Part shown: positions 35,699 to 43,982 of the stretch, piece by piece
How positions within the stretch are numbered: position 1 is the stretch's first letter
Layout of the letters: each line of letters opens with the position of its first letter
NCBI GenBank assembly: GCA_937871935.1
Contig: CALMQI010000080.1
Span: 1-44,557 of the forward strand
Source: an uncultured Burkholderiales bacterium
GTDB taxonomy: Bacteria > Pseudomonadota > Gammaproteobacteria > Burkholderiales > Burkholderiaceae_C
Direction of reading: 5' to 3'
Length of the DNA: 44,557 nucleotides
Program-made: the position numbers and the translations under genes
The notes under the pieces: generated by a model
What the model was told of the DNA's origin: nothing
What the model saw: the letters and a program-made list of their open reading frames with translations, nothing else
Databases searched by the model: none

Positions 35699-36775
35699 AT
35701 GGTTTCGCCTGCGACACGCCGCATCGGCCTCAGCTTCGGCAACACCGGTTCGTTGCAGGACGGCCTGGGCGAGTTCGTGCTGCAGATCGGCCGTCGCATT
35801 GCCGCCGCGGCGCCGGCCTGGCGCGAACGCGACGGCATCGGATTCGACATCCACCTGCGCGAGTCGCATGTCGGCCTGTTCGGCGATGACGTGGGTTACC
35901 TCGTCGTCAAACGCTGGCAGCGGTATCGGCACGTGCGCCCGGTGCGCTACGAGCTCTGGCACACATTGCATCAGCTGAGCAAGTACCTGCCGCCGCGCGA
36001 CGTCGGTCCGCGCGTGGTGACGGTGCATGATCTCAATTACCTGCACAACCCGCGGGCGTTCTCGCGCTGGCGGCACGAGCGGCGCACCGGTGCGTTGATG
36101 CAGCGCACCGACCACGTGGTGGCGATCAGCCGGCACACCGCCGACGACGTGCGCCGGCATCTGCGGTGGACCGGACCGCTGGAGGTCATCTACAACGGCG
36201 CGCGTGATCTGTCGCATGCGGCGCAGGAGCCGCTGTCCGGTGTCGACGCGAGCCGGCCGTTCCTATTCCACCTCAGCCGCATGTCGCCGTCGAAGAATCC
36301 GCAGGCTATCCTGCAGCTGGCGGCGGCGTGGCCCGACATGCGCTTCGTGCTGTGCGGCCCGCCGGGCGACGACGCGAAGGCCCTGCGTGCCCGGTCGCAT
36401 CCGCCGAACGTGGTGTTCCATCTCGGCATCAGTGACGCGCAGAAGGCCTGGGCCTTCGCGCATTGCGCGGGTTTCCTGTTCCCCTCGCTCACCGAGGGCT
36501 TCGGCCTGCCGCCGATCGAGGCCATGTACTTCGGCCGCCCTGTTTTTCTGGCGCGGCGCACCTGCCTGCCCGAGATCGGTGGTGATGCGGCCAGCTACTT
36601 CGACGACTTCGATCCGACCACCATGCGCCGGGTGGTCGAGCAGGGCCTGGCCCGCGGGGCGCAGCCCGGGCGCTCGGCGCAGATCAGGGCACACGCCCAG
36701 CGCTTCGACTGGGATCGTGCGGCCGCCGACTACCTCGCCTTGTATCGGCGACTGATCGGACTGCCGCCCGCCTGA
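35699..36775 (+). CDS. Glycosyltransferase family 1/4 protein
   Basis: VVTVHDLNYLHNP...HVVAISRHTADDVRRHL...PFLFHLSRMSPSKNPQAILQLA...FPSLTEGFGLPPIEAMYFGRPVFLARRTCLPEIGGDAASYFDDF. Confidence 0.92.
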   Translation: MVSPATRRIGLSFGNTGSLQDGLGEFVLQIGRRIAAAAPAWRERDGIGFDIHLRESHVGLFGDDVGYLVVKRWQRYRHVRPVRYELWHTLHQLSKYLPPRDVGPRVVTVHDLNYLHNPRAFSRWRHERRTGALMQRTDHVVAISRHTADDVRRHLRWTGPLEVIYNGARDLSHAAQEPLSGVDASRPFLFHLSRMSPSKNPQAILQLAAAWPDMRFVLCGPPGDDAKALRARSHPPNVVFHLGISDAQKAWAFAHCAGFLFPSLTEGFGLPPIEAMYFGRPVFLARRTCLPEIGGDAASYFDDFDPTTMRRVVEQGLARGAQPGRSAQIRAHAQRFDWDRAAADYLALYRRLIGLPPA

Positions 36776-36802
36776 GCAGGGGTGCGATGGCAGAATGCCT
36801 CG

Positions 36803-37777
36803 GTGAATCCACCGATCCACCGGGGCGTCCGGCCTGACCTGACGGTCGCGCTGCCGTCGGCTGAACGCCTGGCGCGCAGCCGCGTGCTGGTGGTCGGAGA
36901 CGCGATGCTCGATCGCTACTGGTTCGGCGGTGTCGAACGTATCTCGCCCGAGGCGCCGGTGCCTGTCGTGCGCGTGACGCGCGAGGAGATGCGCGTCGGT
37001 GGCGCGGCCAATGTGGCGATGAACGTCAAGTCGCTCGGCGCTGCCTGCACGCTGCTCACGGTCGTCGGCGACGACGCGCCGGGCCGCAGCCTGCGCGAGC
37101 TGCTCGAACAGCAGGGCGTTGCCGCGGTGCTGGGCACCGACCCGCAGCTGCAGACGGTGGTCAAGCTGCGCGTCATCGGCCGCTCGCAGCAGCTGCTGCG
37201 CATCGACTTCGAGAACCAGCCCGACCACGAGGTGCTGCAGCTGATGCTGGCCGACTTCGAGCGGCTGCTGCCCGAGCACGACCTCGTGCTGCTGTCCGAC
37301 TACGGCAAGGGCGGCCTCACGCACGTGGGCCGCATGATCGAGCAGTCGCGTGCGGCCGGCACTCCAGTGCTGGTCGATCCCAAAGGCAGTGACTTCAGCC
37401 GCTATGCCGGGGCCACGGCGATCACGCCGAATCGCCACGAGCTGACCCAGGTGGTCGGCGCCTGGAGCGACGAGGACGATCTCGTCGAGCGCGCCCGGGC
37501 ACTGCGCCAGCGCCTCGGCTTGCAGGGACTGTTGCTCACCCGGTCTGAAGAGGGCATCAGCCTGTTCGACGATGGCGGCCACCTGCGCCTGCCGACCGCG
37601 GCGCGCGAGGTCTACGACGTCACCGGCGCCGGTGACACGGTGATCGGCACGCTCGCCGCCATGATGGCAGCCGGCCTGTCGCTGCGCGAGGCCGCCGCCT
37701 ATGCCAACCGGGCCGCCGGCATCGTGGTCTCGCGTTTCGGCACGGCGGCGGTCAGTCGGGCCGAGCTCGAGCATTGA
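36803..37777 (+). CDS. hldA: D-glycero-beta-D-manno-heptose-7-phosphate kinase (PfkB family, HldE kinase-type)
   Basis: RVLVVGDAMLDRYWFGGVERISPEAPVPVVRVTREEMRVGGAANVAMNVKSLGA...VLVDPKGSDFSRYAGATAITPNRHEL...VYDVTGAGDTVIGTLAAMMAAG. Confidence 0.9.
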   Translation: MNPPIHRGVRPDLTVALPSAERLARSRVLVVGDAMLDRYWFGGVERISPEAPVPVVRVTREEMRVGGAANVAMNVKSLGAACTLLTVVGDDAPGRSLRELLEQQGVAAVLGTDPQLQTVVKLRVIGRSQQLLRIDFENQPDHEVLQLMLADFERLLPEHDLVLLSDYGKGGLTHVGRMIEQSRAAGTPVLVDPKGSDFSRYAGATAITPNRHELTQVVGAWSDEDDLVERARALRQRLGLQGLLLTRSEEGISLFDDGGHLRLPTAAREVYDVTGAGDTVIGTLAAMMAAGLSLREAAAYANRAAGIVVSRFGTAAVSRAELEH

Positions 37778-37784
37778 CATGACC

Positions 37785-37850
37785 GCCCCGCAGCCGCTGC
37801 GTCTCCGCCCCCCGAGGGGACGCTCAGCCGCCTTGCGGCCTGGCGACGTC
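37785..37850. repeat. GC-rich intergenic repeat, copy B
   Basis: CGCCCCGCAGCCGCTGCGTCTCCGCCCCCCGAGGGGACGCTCAGCCGCCTTGCGGCCTGGCGACG. Confidence 0.5.
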
Positions 37851-37856
37851 TGACCG

Positions 37857-38357
37857 ATGGCGTGCGACCCCAGCGACGACCTGCTGCGCAAACTGCTGCG
37901 TCGCGACGACGCCGCCGCCATCGGCCGGCTTGCGCGGCCGATGGTCTTCACCAACGGCGTGTTCGACATCCTGCATCGCGGCCACGTCAGTTGTCTGGTG
38001 GCAGCGCGTGCGCTCGGTGCCAGCCTGGTGATCGGCCTGAACAGCGACGCATCGGCACGCGGCCTCGGCAAGGGGCCGGACCGACCGCTGATTCACGAAC
38101 TCGACCGCGCCTGCGTGCTCGGTGCGCTCGAGGCCGTGAGCGCGGTGCTGCTGTTCGACGAGCCGACGCCGCTGGACTTGTTGGCCGCCTGCCGACCCGA
38201 CGTCTACGTGAAGGGTGGCGACTACGACGTCGAGCAGCTGCCCGAGACGCCACTGGTGCGCAGCTGGGGCGGCCGCGCGCTGGCGCTGCCTTTCGTCGAG
38301 GGGTATTCGACGACTGCCCTGGTGCAGCGCATCGGACGGGGCGCAGCATGGCCATGA
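37857..38357 (+). CDS. hldC: D-glycero-beta-D-manno-heptose 1-phosphate adenylyltransferase
   Basis: MVFTNGVFDILHRGHVSCLVAARALGASLVIGLNSDASARGLGKGPDRPLI...CRPDVYVKGGDYDVEQLPET: nucleotidyltransferase HxGH-type. Confidence 0.9.
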   Translation: MACDPSDDLLRKLLRRDDAAAIGRLARPMVFTNGVFDILHRGHVSCLVAARALGASLVIGLNSDASARGLGKGPDRPLIHELDRACVLGALEAVSAVLLFDEPTPLDLLAACRPDVYVKGGDYDVEQLPETPLVRSWGGRALALPFVEGYSTTALVQRIGRGAAWP

Positions 38358-38412
38358 CGCGGCTCTGGCATGGCCTGGGTATGGTCAGCGCGCACGACAC
38401 GCCTCGCACGCG

Positions 38413-39417
38413 ATGACGCATGCCGTTGCGGCCAAGCCGCTGGTCGTTCGCATTCGCAACTGGGTCGGCGACGTGGTGCTCGGTATGCCGGCGCTGCGGC
38501 TGATCGAGTCGCATGGCTATCAGCTGCACATCGTGGCGCGCGGCCGCTGGGCGAGCGCGCTGCTGGCTGGCACGTCGTGGCCGGTGTCGATCCAGCCGCA
38601 GGGCCTGAAGCCCAAGGTGCAGCAGCTGCGCGAGCTGAAGCGCGCATGCAGTGCGCTCGATCCTGGCTTCGCGCGCCGCGAGAACGCCTTGCTGCTGCCG
38701 GTGTCGCTGTCGAGCGCGCTCGAGATGCGGCTTGCCGGCCTGCGCGCGGTGGGCGTGGCCAAGGAGGGCCGAACGCCGTTGCTGGCGCGTGCCGAGCCGT
38801 GGGCGCGCAGCGGCCACGAGCTCGAGCGCTATTGGGACATCGCCTGCCGCTTCCTGCGCGTGCAGCAGCCGCCGCCGCGCGACATCGAGCTGCCGGTGCA
38901 GCCGCACAAGGCGCACGAAGCGGCACAGCTGCTCGCCGCACATGGCATCACCGGCGGCTATGTGATGGTCTGCCCGTTCGCCGGCGGCCGCGCCGCCACG
39001 GCCGACAAGGCCGACAAGAAGTGGCCCGGCTTCGAGGCTTTCGTGCGCCTGGGCGCCGCGCGGCTCGGCCTGCCGCTGGTGGTCAATCCCGGGCCGGGCG
39101 AACACGAGGCGGCGCGCCAGCGTTATGGCGCCGCGTGCAGCCTGGAAGGTGGCGACCTGGCGATGTACGCAGCGCTATTGCAGAAGGCGTCGCTGGTGGT
39201 CGCCAACGACACCGGCCCTGGCCACATGGCCGCCGCACTCGGCCGCCCGCTGATCAGTGTGCTGGGCCCGACCGACGCGGCGCGCTGGGCACCCTGGGGC
39301 CGGCACGTCCACGTGCTGCAGAGCCCTCGCGTGGGCGAGACGACCGATTGGCCCGACGTGGAAGAAGCGCTGGCGCTGGCTCGCCGTGTGCTGGCCACGG
39401 GCGGCGGCGGCGCCTGA
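38413..39417 (+). CDS. waaF: Lipopolysaccharide heptosyltransferase (GT9, WaaF-like)
   Basis: LVVRIRNWVGDVVLGMPALRLIESHGYQLHIVARGRWASALLAG...YVMVCPFAGGRA...SLVVANDTGPGHMAAALGRPLISVLGPTD. Confidence 0.87.
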   Translation: MTHAVAAKPLVVRIRNWVGDVVLGMPALRLIESHGYQLHIVARGRWASALLAGTSWPVSIQPQGLKPKVQQLRELKRACSALDPGFARRENALLLPVSLSSALEMRLAGLRAVGVAKEGRTPLLARAEPWARSGHELERYWDIACRFLRVQQPPPRDIELPVQPHKAHEAAQLLAAHGITGGYVMVCPFAGGRAATADKADKKWPGFEAFVRLGAARLGLPLVVNPGPGEHEAARQRYGAACSLEGGDLAMYAALLQKASLVVANDTGPGHMAAALGRPLISVLGPTDAARWAPWGRHVHVLQSPRVGETTDWPDVEEALALARRVLATGGGGA

Positions 39418-39444
39418 GCGGCTGGACGCGCGGCTGCCGCAGGT

Positions 39445-40209
39445 TCAACCCGCCACGCGAGCCTGCCACAGCTGGCCGAGCGCGTAGCGGACACGCCGCC
39501 ACTCGTTGCCGAGTCGGTAGGCAAACGCGGGCAGCCGCCGTGTCCAGTGGAACTTGCGCGAGCGTCCGGGCGCTGTCGGGGCGATCGTCGTGGCCACTTG
39601 CTGGTCGTGGTGGGCCGCCAGCGGCGTGACAAGGCGAATCTGCAGACCGAAGCGCCAACCCTGGTCGTACACATGATCGTAGGGCAGGGTCATCGGCAGC
39701 AGCTGCTGCAGATAGACGGCTGCTGCAGTGCGGTTGATCACATACGCGCTCGCGCCGGTGCAGCGCGACAGCATCACCGCCAGCCAATGGTCGGGCGTGA
39801 GCGGACGCACGCGCACCGGCGTGCCCGAGTGCACGCCGGAGATCTTCACCATGTCCCAGTGGGCGGGGCATTCGAGCAGGGCGCGCAGCACGGCCGGCAG
39901 CGCGGCGTCCGGTTGCACGTCGTCCTCGAGGATCAACGCCGCGCGTGCATTGCTGTCGAGGAACTGCCGGATCGCCTTCACGTGCGACAGATAGCAGCCG
40001 ATCTCGCCCGGCAGCGAGCTCATGCCGTGCCGGCGCTGGTAGGTTGCTTCGTCGATCGCCTGGCTGCGCTCGGCTTCGCTGAGCTGCCGACCGTCGACCG
40101 CCGGCACCCGCGTGAAGGGAAGATCCAGTGCCTGCAACGCGGCGTCGATGCGGGCGAGCCGGTCGACCGACCGGTCGAGATTGATGACGAGGACCTGCAG
40201 ATCGTTCAC
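39445..40209 (-). CDS. Glycosyltransferase family 25 (LPS biosynthesis) protein
   Basis: MNDLQVLVINLDRSVDRLARIDAALQALDLPFTRVPAVDGRQL...GEIGCYLSHVKAIRQFLDSNARAALILEDDV; GTG start. Confidence 0.92.
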   Translation of the reverse strand: MNDLQVLVINLDRSVDRLARIDAALQALDLPFTRVPAVDGRQLSEAERSQAIDEATYQRRHGMSSLPGEIGCYLSHVKAIRQFLDSNARAALILEDDVQPDAALPAVLRALLECPAHWDMVKISGVHSGTPVRVRPLTPDHWLAVMLSRCTGASAYVINRTAAAVYLQQLLPMTLPYDHVYDQGWRFGLQIRLVTPLAAHHDQQVATTIAPTAPGRSRKFHWTRRLPAFAYRLGNEWRRVRYALGQLWQARVAG

Positions 40210-40277
40210 GTTCGGCCGCCTGTGCGTCCGTAATCGGATAATCGGCCGGTCGCATCCTATCAGCCGAGCCGCCCACG

Positions 40278-40916
40278 ATGATTCCAGCCGCCGCCGAGAT
40301 CGTTGCCTGGCACGATCGCCTGCTGGCCTGTGCCGGCTGGCCGCACGACGAGACGGCGCCGCCGGCAGGTGGCGTGTGGAGTTGGATCCAGACCAACCAC
40401 CGCTTCAATGGCCGCCTGTGGGCCGAGGAGGACCTGGCGCGCCGTACCCAGGTGAGCGACAGCGAGATCGCCGCCAACAAGCGCGCGATCGACGGCTTCA
40501 ACCAGGCCCGTAACGACGCGACCGAGCGCATCGACGAGCTGCTGCTGACGTCACTCGGCTTGGTCGACCCGGCGTCGGCACGCACCGACGCGCCGGTGTC
40601 CACGGTCGCGCCGGGTTCGCGCCTGAACAGCGAGACGGCCGGCAGCATGATCGACCGGCTGTCGATCATGGCGCTCAAGATCCACGCCATGCGCGCGCAG
40701 ACGCAGCGCCAGGACGTCGACGAGGTGCATCGCGCGTCCAGCCGCGACAGACTCGCCCGGCTGCAACAGCAACGCGCCGATCTGGCGGCGTGCCTGGACA
40801 CGCTGCTGGCCGACTGCGCTGCCGGGCGGGCACACTTCAAGGTCTACCGCCAGTTCAAGATGTACAACGACCCGCAGTTCAATCCGGCGCTGGTGAGGGA
40901 GCAGGCAGGCCGATGA
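40278..40916 (+). CDS. DUF4254 domain-containing protein, unknown function
   Basis: WSWIQTNHRFNGRLWAEEDLARRTQVSDSEIAANKRAIDGFNQARNDATERIDELLL...TAGSMIDRLSIMALKIHAMRAQ; stop overlaps waaC start. Confidence 0.82.
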   Translation: MIPAAAEIVAWHDRLLACAGWPHDETAPPAGGVWSWIQTNHRFNGRLWAEEDLARRTQVSDSEIAANKRAIDGFNQARNDATERIDELLLTSLGLVDPASARTDAPVSTVAPGSRLNSETAGSMIDRLSIMALKIHAMRAQTQRQDVDEVHRASSRDRLARLQQQRADLAACLDTLLADCAAGRAHFKVYRQFKMYNDPQFNPALVREQAGR

Positions 40917-41881
40917 CCAGCCCCATGCGCATCCTCATCGTCAAGACCTCGTCGATGGGCGACGTGGTGCATGCACTGCCGGCCGTCAGCGACATCCGGC
41001 GCGCCTTTCCGGTGGCCCAAATCGACTGGTTGGTCGAGGCGTCGTTCGCGGCGATCCCGCGGCTGCATTCGGGCGTGAACCGCGTGCTGCCGATGGCGTG
41101 GCGGCGCTGGCGCAAGCAGCTGTCCACCGGGGCGGCATGGCGTGCGATGCGCGAGCTGCGCACGCACCTGCGCGAGCAGCCCTACGACTGCGTGCTCGAT
41201 CTGCAGGGTCTGCTCAAGAGTGCCCTCTGGGCGCGCCAGGCGCACGGCCCGGTGCTGGGCTACGACCGTGCCAGCGCGCGTGAACCGCTGGCCGCCTGGC
41301 TCTACGCGCGCGGCGCCGCGGTCTCGCGCGATCTGCATGCCGTGCAGCGCTGCCGCCTGCTGGCGGCAGCGCACCTGGGTTATCCGCCGCCGGAGACACT
41401 GCCGACCTTCGGCCTTGCCACACCGGCCAAGTCGGTATGGAAGCCGCGCGGTGACAGCGCGGCGCTGATTCCGTGTGCCAGCCGGGCAGAGAAGATCTGG
41501 CCCGAGGCGCGCTGGATCACGGTGGGCAGACGGCTCAAGGCCATGGGCCTGAGCCCGCTGGTGATCTGGGGCACCGAGGAAGAACAGGTGAGGGCCGAGC
41601 GCATTGCCGAGGGCTGTGAGGGCGAAGTGCCGCCGTTCCTCAACGTGCACGACATGGCGGCCCTGCTCGCATCGACGCGCCGCGTGGTCGGCCTGGACAC
41701 CGGCTTCACGCACCTGGCCGCCGCGTTGGGCAAGCCCACCATCGGCATCTATTGCGACCACGACCCCGGCCTGGCCGGCATCGTCGGCCCTGGCGGCGTG
41801 CACAGCGTCGGCGGCAAAGGGCAGGTGCCGTCGCTGCAGGAGGTCATGGCTCTGGTGGAGCGGCAACAACCCTTGCGCTAG
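40913..41881 (+). CDS. waaC: Lipopolysaccharide heptosyltransferase I (GT9)
   Basis: MRILIVKTSSMGDVVHALPAVSDIRRAFPVAQIDWLVEASFAAIPRLHSGVNRVLPMAWRRWRK...DCVLDLQGLLKSALWA...VVGLDTGFTHLAAALGKPTIGIYCDHDP. Confidence 0.93.
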   Translation: MTSPMRILIVKTSSMGDVVHALPAVSDIRRAFPVAQIDWLVEASFAAIPRLHSGVNRVLPMAWRRWRKQLSTGAAWRAMRELRTHLREQPYDCVLDLQGLLKSALWARQAHGPVLGYDRASAREPLAAWLYARGAAVSRDLHAVQRCRLLAAAHLGYPPPETLPTFGLATPAKSVWKPRGDSAALIPCASRAEKIWPEARWITVGRRLKAMGLSPLVIWGTEEEQVRAERIAEGCEGEVPPFLNVHDMAALLASTRRVVGLDTGFTHLAAALGKPTIGIYCDHDPGLAGIVGPGGVHSVGGKGQVPSLQEVMALVERQQPLR

Positions 41882-41924
41882 ATGCCGTCAAGTGGACACC
41901 GTGGTGCGGCTTTGCAGCGCCACT

Positions 41925-41977
41925 GGTGTCGCCCCCTTGAGGGGGAGGCAGCCGCCAGGCCGCTTCGGGGGTGGGTC
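41925..41977. repeat. GC-rich intergenic repeat, copy C
   Basis: TGGTGTCGCCCCCTTGAGGGGGAGGCAGCCGCCAGGCCGCTTCGGGGGTGGGTC; CCCCCTTGAGGGGG palindrome. Confidence 0.55.
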
Positions 41978-43145
41978 ACAGCTCTTCGATCCGCTGCGGC
42001 GGAAACGTGTCCCAGCCCAGGCAGCCCGGGCACTGCCAGAAGTGCTGCTGCGCCTCGAAGCCGCAGGCCGCACAGCGGTAGCGACGCAGCGGCCGCGCGG
42101 CGCGGGCCACGGCCTCGCGCACATCACGCCGCGTGGTCTCGTCGTCGCTGTCGAGCGGCGCATCGAGCACCTCGAGCGCGGCAGACAGCGTGGGCTGTAG
42201 GTGCAGCAGCGCCTGCGCACGAGCGCCGGCCTCCGGTAGGTCGTCGGGATTCCTGACCGCGCCGTCGAGCAGCCGCAGGGCGCGCAGCAGATCCACGCTC
42301 GGCGTCAGTTCGTGGCGCCGCAGGATGACCGCACGGGCGGCCTCAGCCTGGTCGCAGGCGATGGCCGAGGCCGCGAACTCGGCGGCCACCAGGACAAGTG
42401 TTTCGGGGGACTTTGCGATCAGCTCGCCATAACGATCGTAGGCGGCGCGGTGGTCGCCCTGCTGTACCGAACGCCGCGCCGCGATGAGCAGCGGGCGCGC
42501 CGCCTGCGGCGCGGCCGCGCGCGCCTGGCGCAGCGCCTCTTCGGCCTCGGCGACCTGGCCGCGGTCGCTGGCCAGCAGTGAGACCTCGCACAAGTGGTGC
42601 GAAATGCGCGACGCGAATGATCCGGTACCGCTGGCCTCCAGGCGGGCCGCCAGCTCGACGGCGCGGCGCCAGTCGCGCGCACGCTCGGCCAGTTGCAGCC
42701 GCGCCATCCGCGCCTCGGTGTCGAAGGCGGTACCCTCGAGTGCCTGGTAGGCGGAGTCGGCGCGGTCGAGCAGGCCCGCCTTGACGAAGTCCTGCGCCAG
42801 CGCATGCTGCGCGCGGGCCCGCTCGGTGGCCGGCAGATCAGCCCGCTGCAGCAGGTGCTGGTGTACGCGCACCGCCCGCTCGAATTCGCCGCGCCGGCGA
42901 AACAGGTTGCCGAGCGCAAAGTGCAGCTCGGTCGTGTCGGGATCGCTCTGCACGGCTTCGATGAAAGCGTCGATGGCCTTGTCGTGCTGCTCATTGAGCA
43001 ACAGGCTCAGGCCCTTGAAGTAGGCCTTCGGCGCAGCGCTCTCGGCACGTTTCCATTGGCGGAAATCGAAGCGCGAGGCGACCCAGCCGAGCGCGAAGGC
43101 GACCGGCAGCCCGATCAGCAGCCACTGGAGGTCGAAGTCGAACAT
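41976..43145 (-). CDS. lapB: Lipopolysaccharide assembly protein LapB (YciM)
   Basis: MFDFDLQWLLIGLPVAFALGWVASRFDFRQWKRAESAAPKAYFKGLSLLLNEQHDKAIDAFIEAVQ (TM + TPR); C-terminal rubredoxin-like YRCAACGFEAQQHFWQCPGCLGWDTFPP. Confidence 0.94.
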   Translation of the reverse strand: MFDFDLQWLLIGLPVAFALGWVASRFDFRQWKRAESAAPKAYFKGLSLLLNEQHDKAIDAFIEAVQSDPDTTELHFALGNLFRRRGEFERAVRVHQHLLQRADLPATERARAQHALAQDFVKAGLLDRADSAYQALEGTAFDTEARMARLQLAERARDWRRAVELAARLEASGTGSFASRISHHLCEVSLLASDRGQVAEAEEALRQARAAAPQAARPLLIAARRSVQQGDHRAAYDRYGELIAKSPETLVLVAAEFAASAIACDQAEAARAVILRRHELTPSVDLLRALRLLDGAVRNPDDLPEAGARAQALLHLQPTLSAALEVLDAPLDSDDETTRRDVREAVARAARPLRRYRCAACGFEAQQHFWQCPGCLGWDTFPPQRIEEL

Positions 43146-43159
43146 GTCCGGTCGTCGAT

Positions 43160-43234
43160 CTCGCTCAGCGACCCGCCTTGCGGCGCGCCGCTGCCAGCGC
43201 CCGAACGGATGCAAGCAAGCGGGGGTGGGTCATC
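43160..43234. repeat. GC-rich intergenic repeat, divergent copy D
   Basis: GACCCGCCTTGCGGCGCGCCGCTG...GCAAGCGGGGGTGGGTCA shares CCGCCTTGCGGC with copy B and CGGGGGTGGGTCA with copy C. Confidence 0.4.
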
Positions 43235-43555
43235 TCACAGCCCTTCGCGGGGCGGATGGTCGAAAGCCAGTTCGGCCGGCGAGGTGGTGGCGGATTCCGG
43301 CACGGCGGGCGTCGGCGGCGGCGGGGTGCGCACCTGCCGTTGCGTCTGCCGGCGGTGGCGCCACCAGCGCGGCACCATCGCCAGCACGCCGAGCGCGATG
43401 CCGGCGGCGAAGGCCACCAGCACCACGATGACCAGCGGCGCGCGCCAGTGCGCGCCGAAGAACCAGTTGACGACGATTTCCTGCTGGTTGTTGAGCGCGA
43501 ACGCGAACAGCGTGAAGAAGATGAAGCCGCGGAACAGCCAAGTCAGGATGCGCAT
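43235..43555 (-). CDS. lapA: LapA family (DUF1049) inner-membrane protein
   Basis: MRILTWLFRGFIFFTLFAFALNNQQEIVVNWFFGAHWRAPLVIVVLVAFAAGIALGVLAMVPRWWRHRR; directly upstream of lapB. Confidence 0.88.
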   Translation of the reverse strand: MRILTWLFRGFIFFTLFAFALNNQQEIVVNWFFGAHWRAPLVIVVLVAFAAGIALGVLAMVPRWWRHRRQTQRQVRTPPPPTPAVPESATTSPAELAFDHPPREGL

Positions 43556-43615
43556 CGCTCGCGCATTCTACGGAGCGGGGCGCACACGGCTCGCAATGGG
43601 GTGCGCCGGCGGGCG

Positions 43616-43948
43616 TCAGGGTGTCGTCACCGGCGCCGCGAGCGTCTCTTCCGGTACGTCCACCGGCAGCCGCTGGTCGACCGATTCACGCAGCGCCTTG
43701 CCTGGTTTGAAGTGCGGCACCAGCTTCTCGGGGATCGTGACCTGCTCGCCGCTGCGCGGGTTGCGGCCCACGCGGGGCGGCCGCCGGTTGATCGAGAAGC
43801 TGCCGAAGCCACGGATCTCGATGCGGTGCCCGCGCGCGAGCGCGTCGGTCATCGCATCGAGGATGGTCTTCACCGCGAACTCGGTGTCGCGCTGCGTCAG
43901 CTGCGCGAACCGTTCGGCCAGCTGGGCCACGAGATCCGAGCGTGTCAT
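43616..43948 (-). CDS. ihfB: Integration host factor subunit beta
   Basis: [90 protein letters not shown]. Confidence 0.96.
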   Translation of the reverse strand: MTRSDLVAQLAERFAQLTQRDTEFAVKTILDAMTDALARGHRIEIRGFGSFSINRRPPRVGRNPRSGEQVTIPEKLVPHFKPGKALRESVDQRLPVDVPEETLAAPVTTP

Positions 43949-43982
43949 GGCGTCCAGAGGCGGCGCTCAGGCAGGAAGCGGC

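Noticed and set aside
40237-40242. GATAAT between GT25 and DUF4254 as a divergent promoter
   Set aside because: Plausible -10, but the local CCGTAATCGGATAATCGG direct repeat makes strand and register ambiguous; not strong enough to list as a feature.
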